Source of the DNA: Isoetes taiwanensis
Lineage: Eukaryota; Streptophyta; Lycopodiopsida; Isoetales; Isoetaceae
DNA length: 64,000 bases
Direction: 5' to 3'
NCBI GenBank assembly: GCA_021234155.1
Contig: JAJEKV010000040.1
Coordinates: 4,055,229-4,119,228 of the forward strand
Below the pieces are notes generated by a model that was given only the letters and a program-made list of their open reading frames with translations, had not been told where the DNA came from and did no database searches. Positions within the stretch are counted from its first letter, which is position 1. Each line of letters begins with the position of its first letter. Shown here piece after piece: positions 46,746-59,085 of this stretch. The position numbers were made by a program, and so were the translations under genes.

Positions 46746-48280
46746 ATTAATTGAAGAGTATATCCTTGAGGAGATTCATCGCCAATATTTTTCCAACGAC
46801 CAATGCACTCTCACCCATGCTTAGCCTATGGCACATAAAGTTTGAATATATACTTGTTATACACAAGTTACATATGCACATAAGCACACGAGTAACTTAA
46901 ATTTCTTTAATTTGCGTGTCGACAAAGTTATGGGTAAGCATCGGCACCAGGGTTCAAAATTAGAATTTTCCATAACTAGTAAAAATGCCTGCTTATATTT
47001 AAGGCTACCGAAAATACATGAATTTATAGTGTAATTTCCTGGAAATCCTTAGAAAATATTACGAAAATGACCTGAAAAAATGCCGGGAATTTTTTTTGGT
47101 TATCAGAAATTTTTTGGCATTGCCAGATTTTTGAAGGACGAATCCCCCCAATTTTGAACCATGATCAGCACATATTGGTTTGTTGTGTTTATATGTCCAT
47201 GAAGGATCGCCTCTACACCAAAGATTCTGGTGTAGAAACACTGCCAACATCGTTATGTGAATGTAAGGTAAATGGCATTCTGGATGGGTGAAATCAGGTA
47301 GAATGTAAGGTAAAAGAGGTAGAATGCAAAGTAGAAACCAAGAATGCAAGGTAGAATGTCGTTGTAAAATTCGTTCGCCATTTTTGTTTCAGAGATAAAT
47401 ATTCAGTGAAGGAATTGGTGCCACATGGCGCGCGATCATTGGCTCCCTGGCTAGAATGCCTTTTACCTTACCTTTATGTTGCCTAAATGTTGGAAATATG
47501 TTTTCATCCTCCCTTTTGGTTTTGGTTCTGACAGCTTCTTTTGTAAGCTAAGTTAAGGTAAGCATTGTTACACTGTACCATATCTTGGCAAAAACCACAG
47601 GGACATATTATGGCTCCTTATCGGACTCTCTAGTGTAAAGGGTTGTTTTTTGGTTATCATTATTGGTGTAGGCTGATATTTAGTTATCAGTACAAGAGGC
47701 ACCTTATACCTCCTCAACTAGTTGATATACGTGCCCCCGCCTCTTGCATTTGCTTCAATTATGCTAGATCTGCTGAATATACACAGACTTTAGGCCCTGT
47801 GCTTGAAGGCATTTTCGATTACCCAACTCTTCAAGAGCGTAATGCTGCATTTGCTAAGACTTTGCTTACTTCTACTTCGTCGTGCTTTGATACTCGCGCT
47901 TTTTTTTTGCTCATGCTAGTAGAAAATACTTTCCTGAAAATGCATGGTTTGACGTTGACTGCAAACAGCTTAAAAAACAGTTGCTCATGATAAATATTGT
48001 ACTTAGAAGAAACTCAAGCTCTTAGCCCATATTACTAAGAAAAAGTTCACATCATAAGTAGAATATACTAATGTACGTGCTATAGGACAGCGTGCTTTCA
48101 TCTGGGGCCATTCTACAATAGATCGTATGTTTACATTGCGTATACTTATTGCACATAGCCGAAGCTTGAAACAAACCTCTATATATACTTTGTGGATTTT
48201 ACTTCTGTTATTATGCTATATATTTTGGCAAAAATTGCAAGCGCTTAAGGCTCCACAAGATCTTTAAAACAATTTATAGG
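46746..48280. other. Invertase 3' flank, copy B
   Basis: The counterpart of 21,604-23,136, with the same GTAGAATGYAAGGTA repeats (47,260-47,360). No gene is supported. Confidence 0.4.
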
Positions 48281-49977
48281 GATTGACCAATTTGGCGTTT
48301 CTTTCATGCTGTGGCATTTCCTTTCTCGATCTTCCCTCTTCTTCTTTGGCAATAATCCTTTGACCTTCGCCCTCGATCCCGTTTTGATAAGGAAGTTTTC
48401 TTCTATTTGGGAGGTTTTTGTCGTTTTCATGCGAGCCCCATTTTAGAATCCCATCAATTTGAGTTCTCGGATCGAGATTCTAGAGGGGATGAGCATGCAT
48501 GTCTCGCATGCATGCCGCATGCTTTCTCTAGTTGGGAGATCGCTATATTAGGCGAGGTTCTTCATCAACGCCTCATCGGCGCTTCCTCTTCTCTCTCAGC
48601 AGTACCTTATTCTTTATTCTTTGAAACCCACCCTTCCCCCTTTAATTGTTTAATGTATTTATCGCCTAGCACGCATGACCAACCCCTCTATTTGAAGAGG
48701 TTTTTCTTTTATTGTCGCGTGGCACGCGTGATCAGTCCCTCCACTTTGGGAGGTTTGTTTTTCCACATTTGTTCTAGTGTTGGTGATGTGCAGTGGGTTG
48801 GCAAGCGATCGCGACCGACTTCTCCATTCATGGGTTTTTTTGGAGCGAATTTTCAACCTTACGTTTGTCCAAGCCTCTTGTCAAAGGTTTATCACTAGGG
48901 TTTTTCCTCAAAAACCTGAAAGGGCGGGGTTTTTTAATCCTGGTGATAAGCTTTCAGTAGGTACACAAACCAAACATCTATTAGCATTGTATTTTCTGGG
49001 GTCCAAGTTGTATAATTGAACATTCCCTTTATTTTTCTTCGTGGGTAGTTCGCATGTGTGCGGCTACCCTCTATCCACCATTGTAGAAAAACTGTTGAGA
49101 TGAATGAGAAACCTATCTATCTAGCTAGGCTTTTCATTCATCTCAGCAGTTTTTCTACAATGGTATAGAGTGGGTAGCTGCACATCACAGGCTACTCAAA
49201 AAATAAAAAATATAGGGAATATCCAGTTATGACACTTGGACCCCAAATGAAATTGTGTGCTACAGATGTTGGCCAGTGTACCTGCCGAGAGCTTATCGCC
49301 GGGATTAAAAAGCACCGCCCTTTCGAGTTTTCGAGGAAAAACCCTGGCGATAAAATCTCGGCAAGGGGCTTGGACAATGCAAGGCTGCTAAATGTTCCCA
49401 CAAAATAACCCACGCTCCACAGAGAATACCGAAGTCGCGCATCACCCCTGGACTTGGCATCATCAACAAAAAAAAACCAATAGAGAAAAAACCTCAAAAA
49501 AGCCAGGGGCTAGTCATGCGTGCCACGCGATAAAAAAACAACATTTATACTTCGAAAGGTAAGGGGCTGGTCACACGTGTCACGCGACAAAAATGACATT
49601 CTGATAAAATGCACATTAAGGGGAGGGAGGGTGGGAGTCAAGGAACTGCTAAGAGAGGAGAAAAGGCTAATGAGAAGTCGATGAAGAACTTGCAGGAAAT
49701 AGCGATTCCCAAATGAACCAAAGCCCCAGAAAATGCATGCAATGCATGCATGCATGGGAGAGATGCATGCTCGCCCATTCGAGAATACCGGTCCGATGGC
49801 TCGGATCGATGGCATTCTTGAATAAGGGCTCGCATGGAAACAGACAAAAGCTCCCGACAAAAAGAGAACTTCCTTATCAAAATGGGATCGAGGTCGAAGT
49901 TGAGGATGGCCAAAAAAGAGACAAGATCAGGGAAGAACATGTCACAACATGGAAAAGGATGCCAAACTGTCAAACCA
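48281..49977. repeat. 1.7-kb imperfect inverted repeat (foldback), copy B
   Basis: The same structure as 23,137-24,833, with arms meeting near 49,112. The ORFs on either strand (for example 48407-48898 plus, 49510-49860 minus) are mirror images of one another and are not separate genes. Confidence 0.8.
49063..49178. other. Tight hairpin core of the foldback, copy B
   Basis: The same hairpin as in copy A. The core stem is unchanged between copies although the outer arms differ at several places. Confidence 0.6.
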
Positions 49978-50310
49978 AGCAGGGAGAAGCCCATCCTCTG
50001 CCTGGTATCAAAGAAATAGAGTCAAGGGAACTGTTGAGAGAGGAGAATTATTATATAATTGCTCTAAGGAATGACCTTAGCCAATGTGCATATTTACCAT
50101 TCGAAAGTGTCAACATGAGTATTCAATGAGGCCTTTGGTTGCATATTGATGTTGAGAAGTGGCAACATAGCCAACTTAAGAGTCTAATTCTAAAAGATAA
50201 GGATTCTTGAAAAAACGATATTAATGTTATGTATAGAGTTAATTGCATTGGATTAGAACATAGATGTGGTTATATATTAAATGATTCTTAAATGGTTATG
50301 CAAGATGGGA

Positions 50311-51580
50311 TTACAAGATAACCTTGTAATGCAGATCAAGCTTTGGCTCTAATTTGTTGGCCACCACTGTAACCGGGCGGCCTCCTCTGGTGGAGGAAGA
50401 CACGGATCCTCCGCAGGAAGCCACGGATTCTGACCGTGCTGGCTGCGAAGGAGCAGGCACAATGGCCGGGATAGTGTTCCTGCGGAGTGTAGTCTTGAAC
50501 TTGGCCATGGCGGAAGTGAAGGAGATGGACGGAATGGGGAAGGAGTGAAGGAGATGGCGGAATAGACGATGGGGACGGAATGAAGCTGCAGGGCAGAATT
50601 TTGAAACTAATCAGGCGGGGGCCATCTTGAGCTCTATATGGAGGTCGTCCTCGCAGGCATACATCTTCATTTTGAGGAGTCGCTCCTCGTCATCATAACC
50701 TGCATGCACCCACTCGAGCACCCGCAACGAAGCGACAGCTTGATGATCCATGATGAGCTTCTCCACCTCATTAGAATTCTTCTTCTCGATAGCCACTCTA
50801 TTCCTATACTTCCAAATGATCCAGCAAGACAGAGCTCTGGTTGTGTTAAATATTTTGGATTCATCATCTAAGAATTGTCTCAGGCAATCTGGAGCACCTT
50901 CATTAAGCTGCAAGGTCCATGTCTAGAAGTCCTCCAGCTAGGGACATTCCAAGACATGATTTGATGTCTCTTTACTGCCACATCCCATAAGACACTCAGT
51001 ACTTGTTGCAGCATCATATTTACATCGAAGGAGTTGGCATGCAGACTTTAATGCAAGATCAATCATCTAAAAACCTTTATCTTATTTGCCATGATGTTTT
51101 GCATCCTTTAGAATAGGCAGCTACCAGTTGATCTTCCTCACAATGCCACAGGGCATTGGCTCTGGAAGGTTAGAACTCATTAGCCCTTTGTAGATATCCT
51201 TGACCATATACACTTCCTTTTGATTAAGAGCCCAGTTGTTGAACATTTGTGCCAGTTCTTGATGTTGACTAAAGATGTTCATGTGATCTAAAAAGATCTG
51301 TTTATCAATAGCTAAACCTTTGGTTTTCTCTTGACTTTCTTCCCGTTTTAACCACTATTCGCCTGTCTCAGATCCTCAATTTTCCAAATCCCATCCCTAT
51401 ACTGTTGCACATTTCTGTGGGTGCTTGAATGCCAAGCATCCAATTCTTTCTGGAGCAAAGATGGAGTGTCAAAACGTGTTTATATTCTTGCATCTAGCAT
51501 TTACCTCTGGAGGTCTATAGCATAAGGATGCTTCATTCCAAGCCTCCATCATTCTTTTGATTATACTTGAGGTACATGAA
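50311..51580 (-). pseudogene. LINE 3' relic (zf-RVT region), copy B
   Basis: The counterpart of 25,206-26,400. Here one frame (50,611-50,913) joins LRQFLDDESKIFNTTRALSC with the I-I-W-K-Y-R-N motif and a charged tail with EVEKLIMDHQ. This is the usual end of plant LINE ORF2 downstream of the zinc-binding domain, which lies near 50,940-51,070. Confidence 0.65.
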
Positions 51581-51954
51581 CATGGAGAGAATTTGGAAAA
51601 AAGCAGAGTCTGGTAGCTAATGCCACTGGTAGCTGATGCCTAAGAGTAGGTGAACAATTATAAGAAGCTAGTCAAGCACAAGAAACGAAATTGATTGTGT
51701 ATACAACATCAAAAAACAGAGAGTTAAGATTGCAATGCATCCAAAGCAATTTTGGAAGCATCTTGCAAATGTGATGGGGGTTGAAAACGTCACAAGAGAG
51801 GATTTATTGAGCTAGATTGCAGAATTATATCATGTCCCATATTGTAGTGGCATGTCTTCGGATCAAGCGCTCTGTGCCACTCTTTACAATGTCTGAACTT
51901 GATCACGCATTACATGGGCTCTTGAATGGTAAGGCTTTTTAAAGAGGTTAGTGT

Positions 51955-52475
51955 GGATTGCGGCATTCTCGACTCGCGGGTCGAGAATCCAGCCTCGATT
52001 TGCAAATCATGGATGCCTCGACTCAAACTAGACCTCTCCCCTTTGAGGATTCGAGGGAGAGGTATCCAGTCTAGGTAGATGCACCTTCGACTAGCCAGCC
52101 GAGAATAGGCAGTCTCGACTCGCAAGTATAGGTTGCTATGGGGGTTAGTGTGGGTCGAGAATCTAGTCAAAGGTTGGCATTCTCGACTTGTGAGCTGAGA
52201 ATGTCACCACCAAGATTGAGCCCCTACACTCTTTCGGTCCTAGAGTGCAGGGATTCAGTCTAAAAGGGTATGGAAGAGGGATCTACTAGTGAGATATCTC
52301 GACTCGCGAGTCGAGAATAAATCGAGGGACAAGACAAGGAAGGGTGAGGAAGAGCGATTTAGTATGGGTATCAATGGAGGCTTTCTCGACTAGTCAAGAA
52401 TAGTTCTAGACTCGCGGATGAGTACACAACTCGGACTGAGGCATTCCCGACTTGCAAGTCAGGAATGACACAATC
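51955..52475. repeat. Cluster of CTCGACTCGCGAGTCGAG-like palindromes, copy B
   Basis: The counterpart of 26,755-27,290. The perfect 20-bp palindrome is at 52,297-52,316 and is unchanged. Confidence 0.7.
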
Positions 52476-54326
52476 CAGACTGAGGGAAATGCAATCATGA
52501 CGCAAAACCTGCAAGGCATGACATAATTTGGGTTAGCTAGGTTTGATATTCCAATTTCCCTAGCTGGGTTAGCTTCTAATTTCTTTAGTATGTTTGCAGA
52601 CAATCCAATGCTCTGTAAACATACAATCGGTCTTTTCTATGCAATTATAGAAATTAATTCCTCTTTTTATCTCTTTGTGGGTGATTCCTAATCGGTATTT
52701 TTAGTCTCTTAGGCTTATTCAGGGCTCTGGGTAAATAAAAACAATGATCAAATCCCATTTGAACAGAGTTCTTGAATCTGGAAGAACCTAAAAATAATAA
52801 TCCTAAACTGGAAAAAGGTCAAAAAAGGGCCCTACCTTGCGGATTGGAACGAAAAAGAAGCCGCTTCTATAGCTGATTTATTCTATTCTATTCTATTCTA
52901 TTCTACTCTCTAAACAGGAACTTGCAAATCGAGAATATGGGTTTATCGGGTTAGAAACAGTGTAAGGGGTTAGTGCGATCCTGCAAATAGTGTAAAAACA
53001 ATACAGAACTAAGAACACAGATTACGAGAGCAGAAACAGAAATTTTATAGCGCAAAGACTTACTAAAGAGCCATCACTTTCTTCTCAAGCTGTAATGGCC
53101 CTTTGAGGATAAGGATTCAGGGAAGACTTCGACACTGGATGCGCCCCGATCAATAGACCATGCCACCGTCGTATACGAAGAAGAAGCTTGCAATATCATT
53201 TGATCGGCCTTCAAAGAACGGAAGAACAGAAGAAGGCGCGACTCGAAGAAGCGGTCGAGTCGAAGAACGAGTAAAATGTCCCTAAAAATGGCGAGTTATT
53301 TTGGGGGGGGGGGCTTTTCGATTTGGGAGATAAATCGTTGTGAATAATATGGCGAGCGTACGATCTGACCACACGCCACTTCAACACACGTGCTCAACAG
53401 CCACCATATGGACTGCTAATTTATAACGTAGGGAAAAAATGTTTTTATTGTTAAGTTATAATGCAATGTTATAAGTTATTATAAGTAATATTATTGTTAA
53501 GTTATAATGTTAACTTGAAAATAATGTTGAGTTATATGGTACATGTTAAGTTCTATGGTAGATGTTTATTTTTGGAAATAAGGTTGAGTTTTATAATGCA
53601 ATGGTTTTAAGTTCTATGTTAAATGTCCGTGCAATTAATTTTGCTAATTGTTAAATGTTAATGCAATGCTTTTCTTGAAACGTTGATTGTTTTATTAATT
53701 CAGAAGTGCATTTTTAATATGTACTAGGAATTTGTTCTCAATAGGGAACGACTTCAACTGAAATTGAGAGAAGCAAGGCAAGTGTGAAACAAGCCCTAGG
53801 CTCCAATGGAGGAAGATGGAATGCTATATGATGCACCTGTGCACCGTGATAGTCTTTACAGAGAGTATCATGACCACGGTGGATCTATCTGATAGTGTCA
53901 ATGATCAAAGTCTTGGGGATGACCATCTAGGTGTTGGCATTGGAAGGCTGCTTATCGAAGTTAATACCATCATGTCCTAAGGGAGATCCAGTGATTGCAT
54001 TGTATGCTCTGGGCTGCTCGAGTCTTAAACTCAGCTAAGATGGCCAATTAGATACATTACTCACAAAGACGGGAAGAATCGAAAAGCCCCAACTTAGGAA
54101 GATACCTTGAAGCCCCACCAAGGTCATGTGGAAGACTTGGTGATGGTTGAGCATCCATTAAGGAAAAGGCGCTACGTGTTTCATAAAAGGCAACCAAAGG
54201 TATCCAAGAGGGCAGTCAGAGGACAAGAGTATTGAAATCTCAATTGCACGATATAATAGAGCGTGGATGACCTTGTTGAAATAAGATCCCAGTGCATAGG
54301 ACAATACATGTATATTACTTTATCAA

Positions 54327-54800
54327 TTGAAGGGCCTGAGAGTATGTATGAGAGCACTAAGATGGATTATTGGATTGAGCAAGACATCATTTTACAGATA
54401 CTGGGAACAGGTCAAAAGATGGTATGGCAATACACTCACTTTGATACCTAGAGCAAACTTTTTGAGGGCCATTGCAGTCTTTGAAAGCTTTGTAAGATAC
54501 ATGTTCCAATCTATGCTCCATAAGTCCGAAGTGAACGAGCTCGGTGTTAAAGAAGTGCAAATAGTATTGCCACAATATTACATCCAGAAAGAATGCCTCA
54601 AAGAGATCAATGCAATTCTAGAAGCAATGCATGTGTCTTGCAACCAATGCCTTCTCAAAGTGCATACCTGTATTCAGCTAAAGGATACACTTGCATCAAC
54701 TGCAATAGAGAAAGAAAGGATGGCAATCAGGGAGCAATTTGAAGATCATCAGATCATGCAGACAACTATTGTGATGTTCCAGCATAATATATGCTCCTAA
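54327..54800 (+). CDS. Unidentified 157-aa ORF, copy B
   Basis: The same ORF as 32,395-32,868 with one visible residue change (H to Q in RYWEQVKRW). No recognised family. Confidence 0.25.
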   Translation: MKGLRVCMRALRWIIGLSKTSFYRYWEQVKRWYGNTLTLIPRANFLRAIAVFESFVRYMFQSMLHKSEVNELGVKEVQIVLPQYYIQKECLKEINAILEAMHVSCNQCLLKVHTCIQLKDTLASTAIEKERMAIREQFEDHQIMQTTIVMFQHNICS

Positions 54801-54834
54801 TACGTATATTATACTGCCACATCCCATGTACATG

Positions 54835-57072
54835 CCATAGATGACATGTACTTGAGAGCCAAAGAACGTTGCACCTAGGGGCCAAGAGTGCACCTAGGGG
54901 GGGCAACCTCGAATGTTGTGCATGTTAATAAAACATACACAACAAACCCCCTTGAACCCCATTTTCCAAATGGCATGAACCCATTTGGCCAAATGATTAA
55001 CCTAACCTAAAAAGGGTCTATATAAGGGTTATAACACTAAACCCTAAACCCTTTTCCATTTTTGACATTTGGGTTTTCATAGAGCTCCTTTCCCAATCTC
55101 GCATTTAGGGTTCTCTTGAGCCATTTCGGCCAAGTCTGGACTTCAATTCGCATTCTTTGAGCTCAGAAGCCGGATTTGCACTGTGATTATCAATTCGCAG
55201 CCATCATCAACAAGATCAAGAGCATGGGCCAGGGGATCGGGGGGCGGGTCAAGGGGCAGTACCTAGTCATTCTGTTGTGCAAAGCCGTCTTTGGGCAAGG
55301 CATTAGGCTGGTTTAGTATGTTAGATCAACTCTAGAGGCCTTATAGATCCCGAGATCATAAGCCCTAACTATGAACCTAACTCTGTTATGTAGTTAGATA
55401 GATTAGATGATATTCTCTATTTCAGTTCTATGATGATGGATGTATTTCACTCTGTGACCTCCATGTACTGGGAAGGGGGGTAGAGACCTAGAGCTGTGTA
55501 GCAGATGATCCTAGGTAGCACCATTAGTTCCCAATTACATGCGGCCCGTGCACAGGAGCCCGCCTGGTTGTGGGTGAAGGGGCTAGGCCGGTTGATAAGG
55601 AGGAGCTTGTCTCATCATGGATTGACCCCTCTGGTAGTAAGGCCTATCGGGGATCTCTGTAGGCTAGGCTTAATGGCTTGCCACTGCGTGTGGGCAAGGC
55701 ATGAGCTCGACACTCGTGGGGCGATGCGTCGCCTTCCAGTGAGTTAAGTCGAATAAGGGCAGTGGCCCTCTAGCGCTTTGTGATGAGCATGGATGCCTGC
55801 GGAGGGAAGGCAACTTTCCTCCCTGCCTCATCGGGGGCTTGGGAGATGCAACCCGAAGAGTAGCCCCTCGGCTATTCACCGGCGAGGGGCTACGGCGAGG
55901 TCCCAACACTTTTCAGCCTACTCTGCAAAGTGTGCACGGGAGGGGCGGATGGAGTGGACTACCCTCAGCCATGTTCTAGGCCAGCCAAATCCATTGCCAT
56001 GTATTAAAGATGCATTAACCACGGAGGCCCGGCCGTCCGGTCCACCCCCTTGAGTGCGAGCCCGGGTAGGATTCCCCCTTTCTGTCATTGTTATGATTAT
56101 GTTGTTATCTATGGTATATATGATATGTTCACCCTTCGAGGTGATTGTACTGATATGTTATGTTGTGTGCTCATGTTTATTCGCGCTTCCGCAGCTAGGT
56201 CGACTCGATGGGAGACGGGTGAATGACACATCCACTCTTCCCTTGCTAGCTCATTCCACTGGGAGTGGAGTCAGGTGGATGGCCCCTGCCACTTTTAGGT
56301 GTTTCCAACCCGGGACATAGGGGCCGAGCGACATAGGACACCATCATCGGATGCGGACGACGGCGAAAGCGAGATTACATCCATGGTGAGTGTCACATTT
56401 TTGCAGCTATTGATACAGAAAATGCAAAAAGTCAGTACCAGATAATTTCAACAACTGGGAAAGCCAAAGAGAAATCCTTCATAGTGCTGATAGACACGGG
56501 CAGCAGTCACAATTTTGCGTCACCTAAGATGGTAAGCATGTTGAAGTTAAAGCCATTGAAGTCCAAGCCCAGGCCAGTTGTGTTAGCGAATGGGGCAGTC
56601 AGGCATACAGCGGGGAAGAGAATAAACTTCAATATAGACTTGCCAGGCATCAATATAGCCTTGGGAGCAGAAGTCGTGAATATAGGCAAGTATGACCTGA
56701 TTATTGGAATGGAATACCTTGGGCCAGCAGGAGCACTCATCGATTGTGGGAAACGCAAGGTGACCTTAACAACCCCAGAAGGCAAGGTCATCGAGATAAC
56801 AGGTAAGGAAGTAGCCCCAATCATGCAATGTATGAGTAGTGAAAAGTTGCTTAAGTGCATAAGGAAGCAGCAAGTAGCCTATCTACTTAAGCTTGAGCTC
56901 GAAGATCAAGAGCCGGAAGAAAGCAAAGAGGCCAAAGAGTTGAGTAAGCTCCCCAAGCCTATAGCAAAGTTGGTCAAGGAATTTCATGACTTGTTCCCAG
57001 ATGAGATTAAGCAGCTTCTGCCCTATAGAGGAGTCGAGTGTGAAATAGCACTTGAACCAGGGACGAAGCCAA
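54835..57072 (+). mobile_element. TE2 copy B, truncated after protease
   Basis: The LTR-like 5' part with the TATATAAG box near 55,019-55,026, then protease (56,484-57,072) with LIDTGSSHNF and, unlike copy A, an intact LIIGMEYLG flap region running in one frame into the start of the RT ([13 protein letters not shown], near 56,970). The sequence leaves TE2 at 57,073 and does not come back to RT, RNase H or integrase anywhere to 64,000. Confidence 0.8.
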
Positions 57073-58915
57073 TGTGACGTTCCATGTATTTATACGGTAT
57101 ACGTAACGTATTTATATGGTAATTATACGGTATACCTATAAATGTACTGACACGTCACCCGATAAAGGTACGCCATCATGGGGTATTGTAACATAGGGGG
57201 TTGACCTAGAAGGGATTAAATTAGCTAATTTAATCATTAAGGATAATAACCTATAATCTAGGGATTAATATTAAATGGGTTAATTAGACCAATAAATGCT
57301 TTGGGAAGGCGCCACCTGACCTAATTCGATTGGCCAGCATGGGGATTTCCAAATTGGGCTGTCAACCTGATCCCTATTGCTAATTGACTCCCAAAATTCG
57401 TCCAAGAAGGAGCAGGAGCTGAGCGCCTACCCCTGTCATGCTGAGCGCCACCAGACCAAGTACTTTTTACCTGTGTAGCTGAAGTTGAACACCAAGATCA
57501 AGAAGATGGAGATCCCCAACGACAATGGGTCGAGCCGAAACACAGGTGGGTGGCTAGTGTAGTTGTGAATTCTAGGATAAGCGCCCCTGTTGGGCACCTG
57601 TTTGGGTTGTTGGTCTATTCTCTCTTTGTGTTTACTCGTAGGAACTAACCCTTGATTGTAAAGGTAGGTTCTCTCTATATATTTCGATTAAGTTCTGCTT
57701 GTAATGGATGGATTGGTGGTTGTTAGCCTAGTGTTACTGGAAATGGGGAATTAAGGGGGGGTAGAGACCTGCGAGGCTATTTATTGTAGTATGCTCCTAG
57801 ATAGAGCCCTGTATTATCCCGTTAGATGCGGCTTTGTGCACAAGAGCCCACCGGGTCATAGATGCTATAATCGGCTTAGCACCGGACAAGGAACACAGTG
57901 GTGAAGTGGAGGTGGGGTCTTGCACGAACATAAAAGGCTCACAGGACTCCTATAGCGAGCTAGACGATAGTTTGGTCACGTGAGGGCGGGTATGGGTCCG
58001 ACACTCCCCGGGTGGGAAGGTGTGACCCGTATGGGGCACCTTGCACTTTGAGTAGATTTAGGGTGAGTAAGTCGGCAGGATGCGAGGGGTCGCTGATGCG
58101 CACGTATTCTCTAGCTTCGCCCATGGAGCCTTTGTGATTCTCGGAAGGGGCGCTTCCGACACGCCTCATCCCGGACGGGGCTTCATGAACCACTGGAGTA
58201 GGCTCCGGGGTGATGCCTCGAGCCCTGCGTCTCAGGAAGGCTATAGCGGCGCCATAGCGTGAATTGACCCATCGCAAAAGTGTGCACGGGAGGGGCGGAT
58301 GGAGTGGACAACCCTAGCCAATGTTCTATGCCAGCCAGCGCCATGTCAAGATTATAATGGGCTGATCTCTTTGAGGCCTAGCCGTCGGTCGATCCTCTTT
58401 GGAGTCCGAAGGGGTAGAACCATGGGTTTGGGGTGTTTTCTTAGGTTTAGATGCATATTCTTTGCCGTTGGTATTTGGATGGATATCCCACCCTTCGAGG
58501 TGGTTATTTATATGTGATTTATGCGTGTGCTAACCCTTGTATTTCGCTTCCGCGGCGTAGGAGCCCCATTGAAGGCGTGGGCGAATGACCCTTTTCAGTG
58601 TCCTTCTTTCGGGCATCATTATTATAGATGGCCCGAAATAGGCGGAAGGGCCTGTTCATGGCGAGTTGGTCGCCATGGGAGGGGAAAGTCCCCGTATGTA
58701 TGCGTCAGGGTCGTATATGTTCGTGGGGCGTCCGGTGGTATCGAGCATGGTTACGGGAAGCCAAACTATTGCACCGCCACATACTAACTTCGATAGATCG
58801 TTAGCTAGAGAGTGAGGATTTTGGAGTAGTATGAGTTTTTGGGTGGTGTAATGGATGCCGTCATGCTTGCTTTAACGTGGTCTAATTGTAATTAAGAGGG
58901 GTGTACCCGGTACCC
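57073..58915 (+). repeat. LTR-like sequence of a TE2-related family
   Basis: Begins TGTGACGTTCC directly at the end of TE2-B. From about 57,759 it shares, in the same order and spacing, landmarks of the TE2 5' part: GGGTAGAGACC, AAGTGTGCACGGGAGG (58,278), CACCCTTCGAGGTGG (58,490) and CGCTTCCGCGGC (58,546), matching 33,553, 34,003, 34,207 and 34,260 in copy A. It is clearly diverged from TE2. The first 130 bp contain TATACGGTATAC words. The right end is not defined. No protein domains are present. Confidence 0.55.
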
Positions 58916-59085
58916 AACCCTAACCCTAAGTGTGGCGGGGGTACGGTGTCGCTGGCGCCAGAGAAACCGGGGTAGGGGTGCCCCACCTAAATAAAAAACC
59001 CTAACCCTAAGTGGCGGGCACGGTACCGGGCCCCCGGGCGCCGTCGTGACGTCGAGGTAGGGGGTGCCCGCCACCTCGAAAAACG
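58914..59085. repeat. Short tandem repeat with telomere-like words
   Basis: Two units of about 80-85 bp, each beginning AACCCTAACCCTAAG, then GTG-GCGGG, then ACGGT, and ending with GGTAGGGGTGCCC and CACCT. The second holds a GC-rich palindrome GGTACCGGGCCCCCGG. Only two CCCTAA words occur per unit, so this is not a telomere. Confidence 0.6.

Larger units (their letters stand above)
37860..57072 (+). repeat. Large direct duplication, copy B
   Basis: Starts with TCCAGAGTTGCACAC, fused to the chromodomain of TE2-A, and runs collinear with 12,751-35,147 to AAGCCAA at 57,066-57,072. Differences from A: lack of the 3.28-kb block, an extra segment of about 50 bp near 51,677-51,726, one more TTCTA unit, few transitions in the invertase region and many small clustered changes in the transposon parts. 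Confidence 0.93.

Noticed and set aside
58758-58764. AAGCCAA as the second target duplication of the LTR-like sequence starting at 57,073
   Set aside because: The matching AAGCCAA lies before 57,073, but the sequence before 58,758 does not end in CA, the family-like sequence goes on, and a 7-bp match in 1.7 kb is likely by chance.
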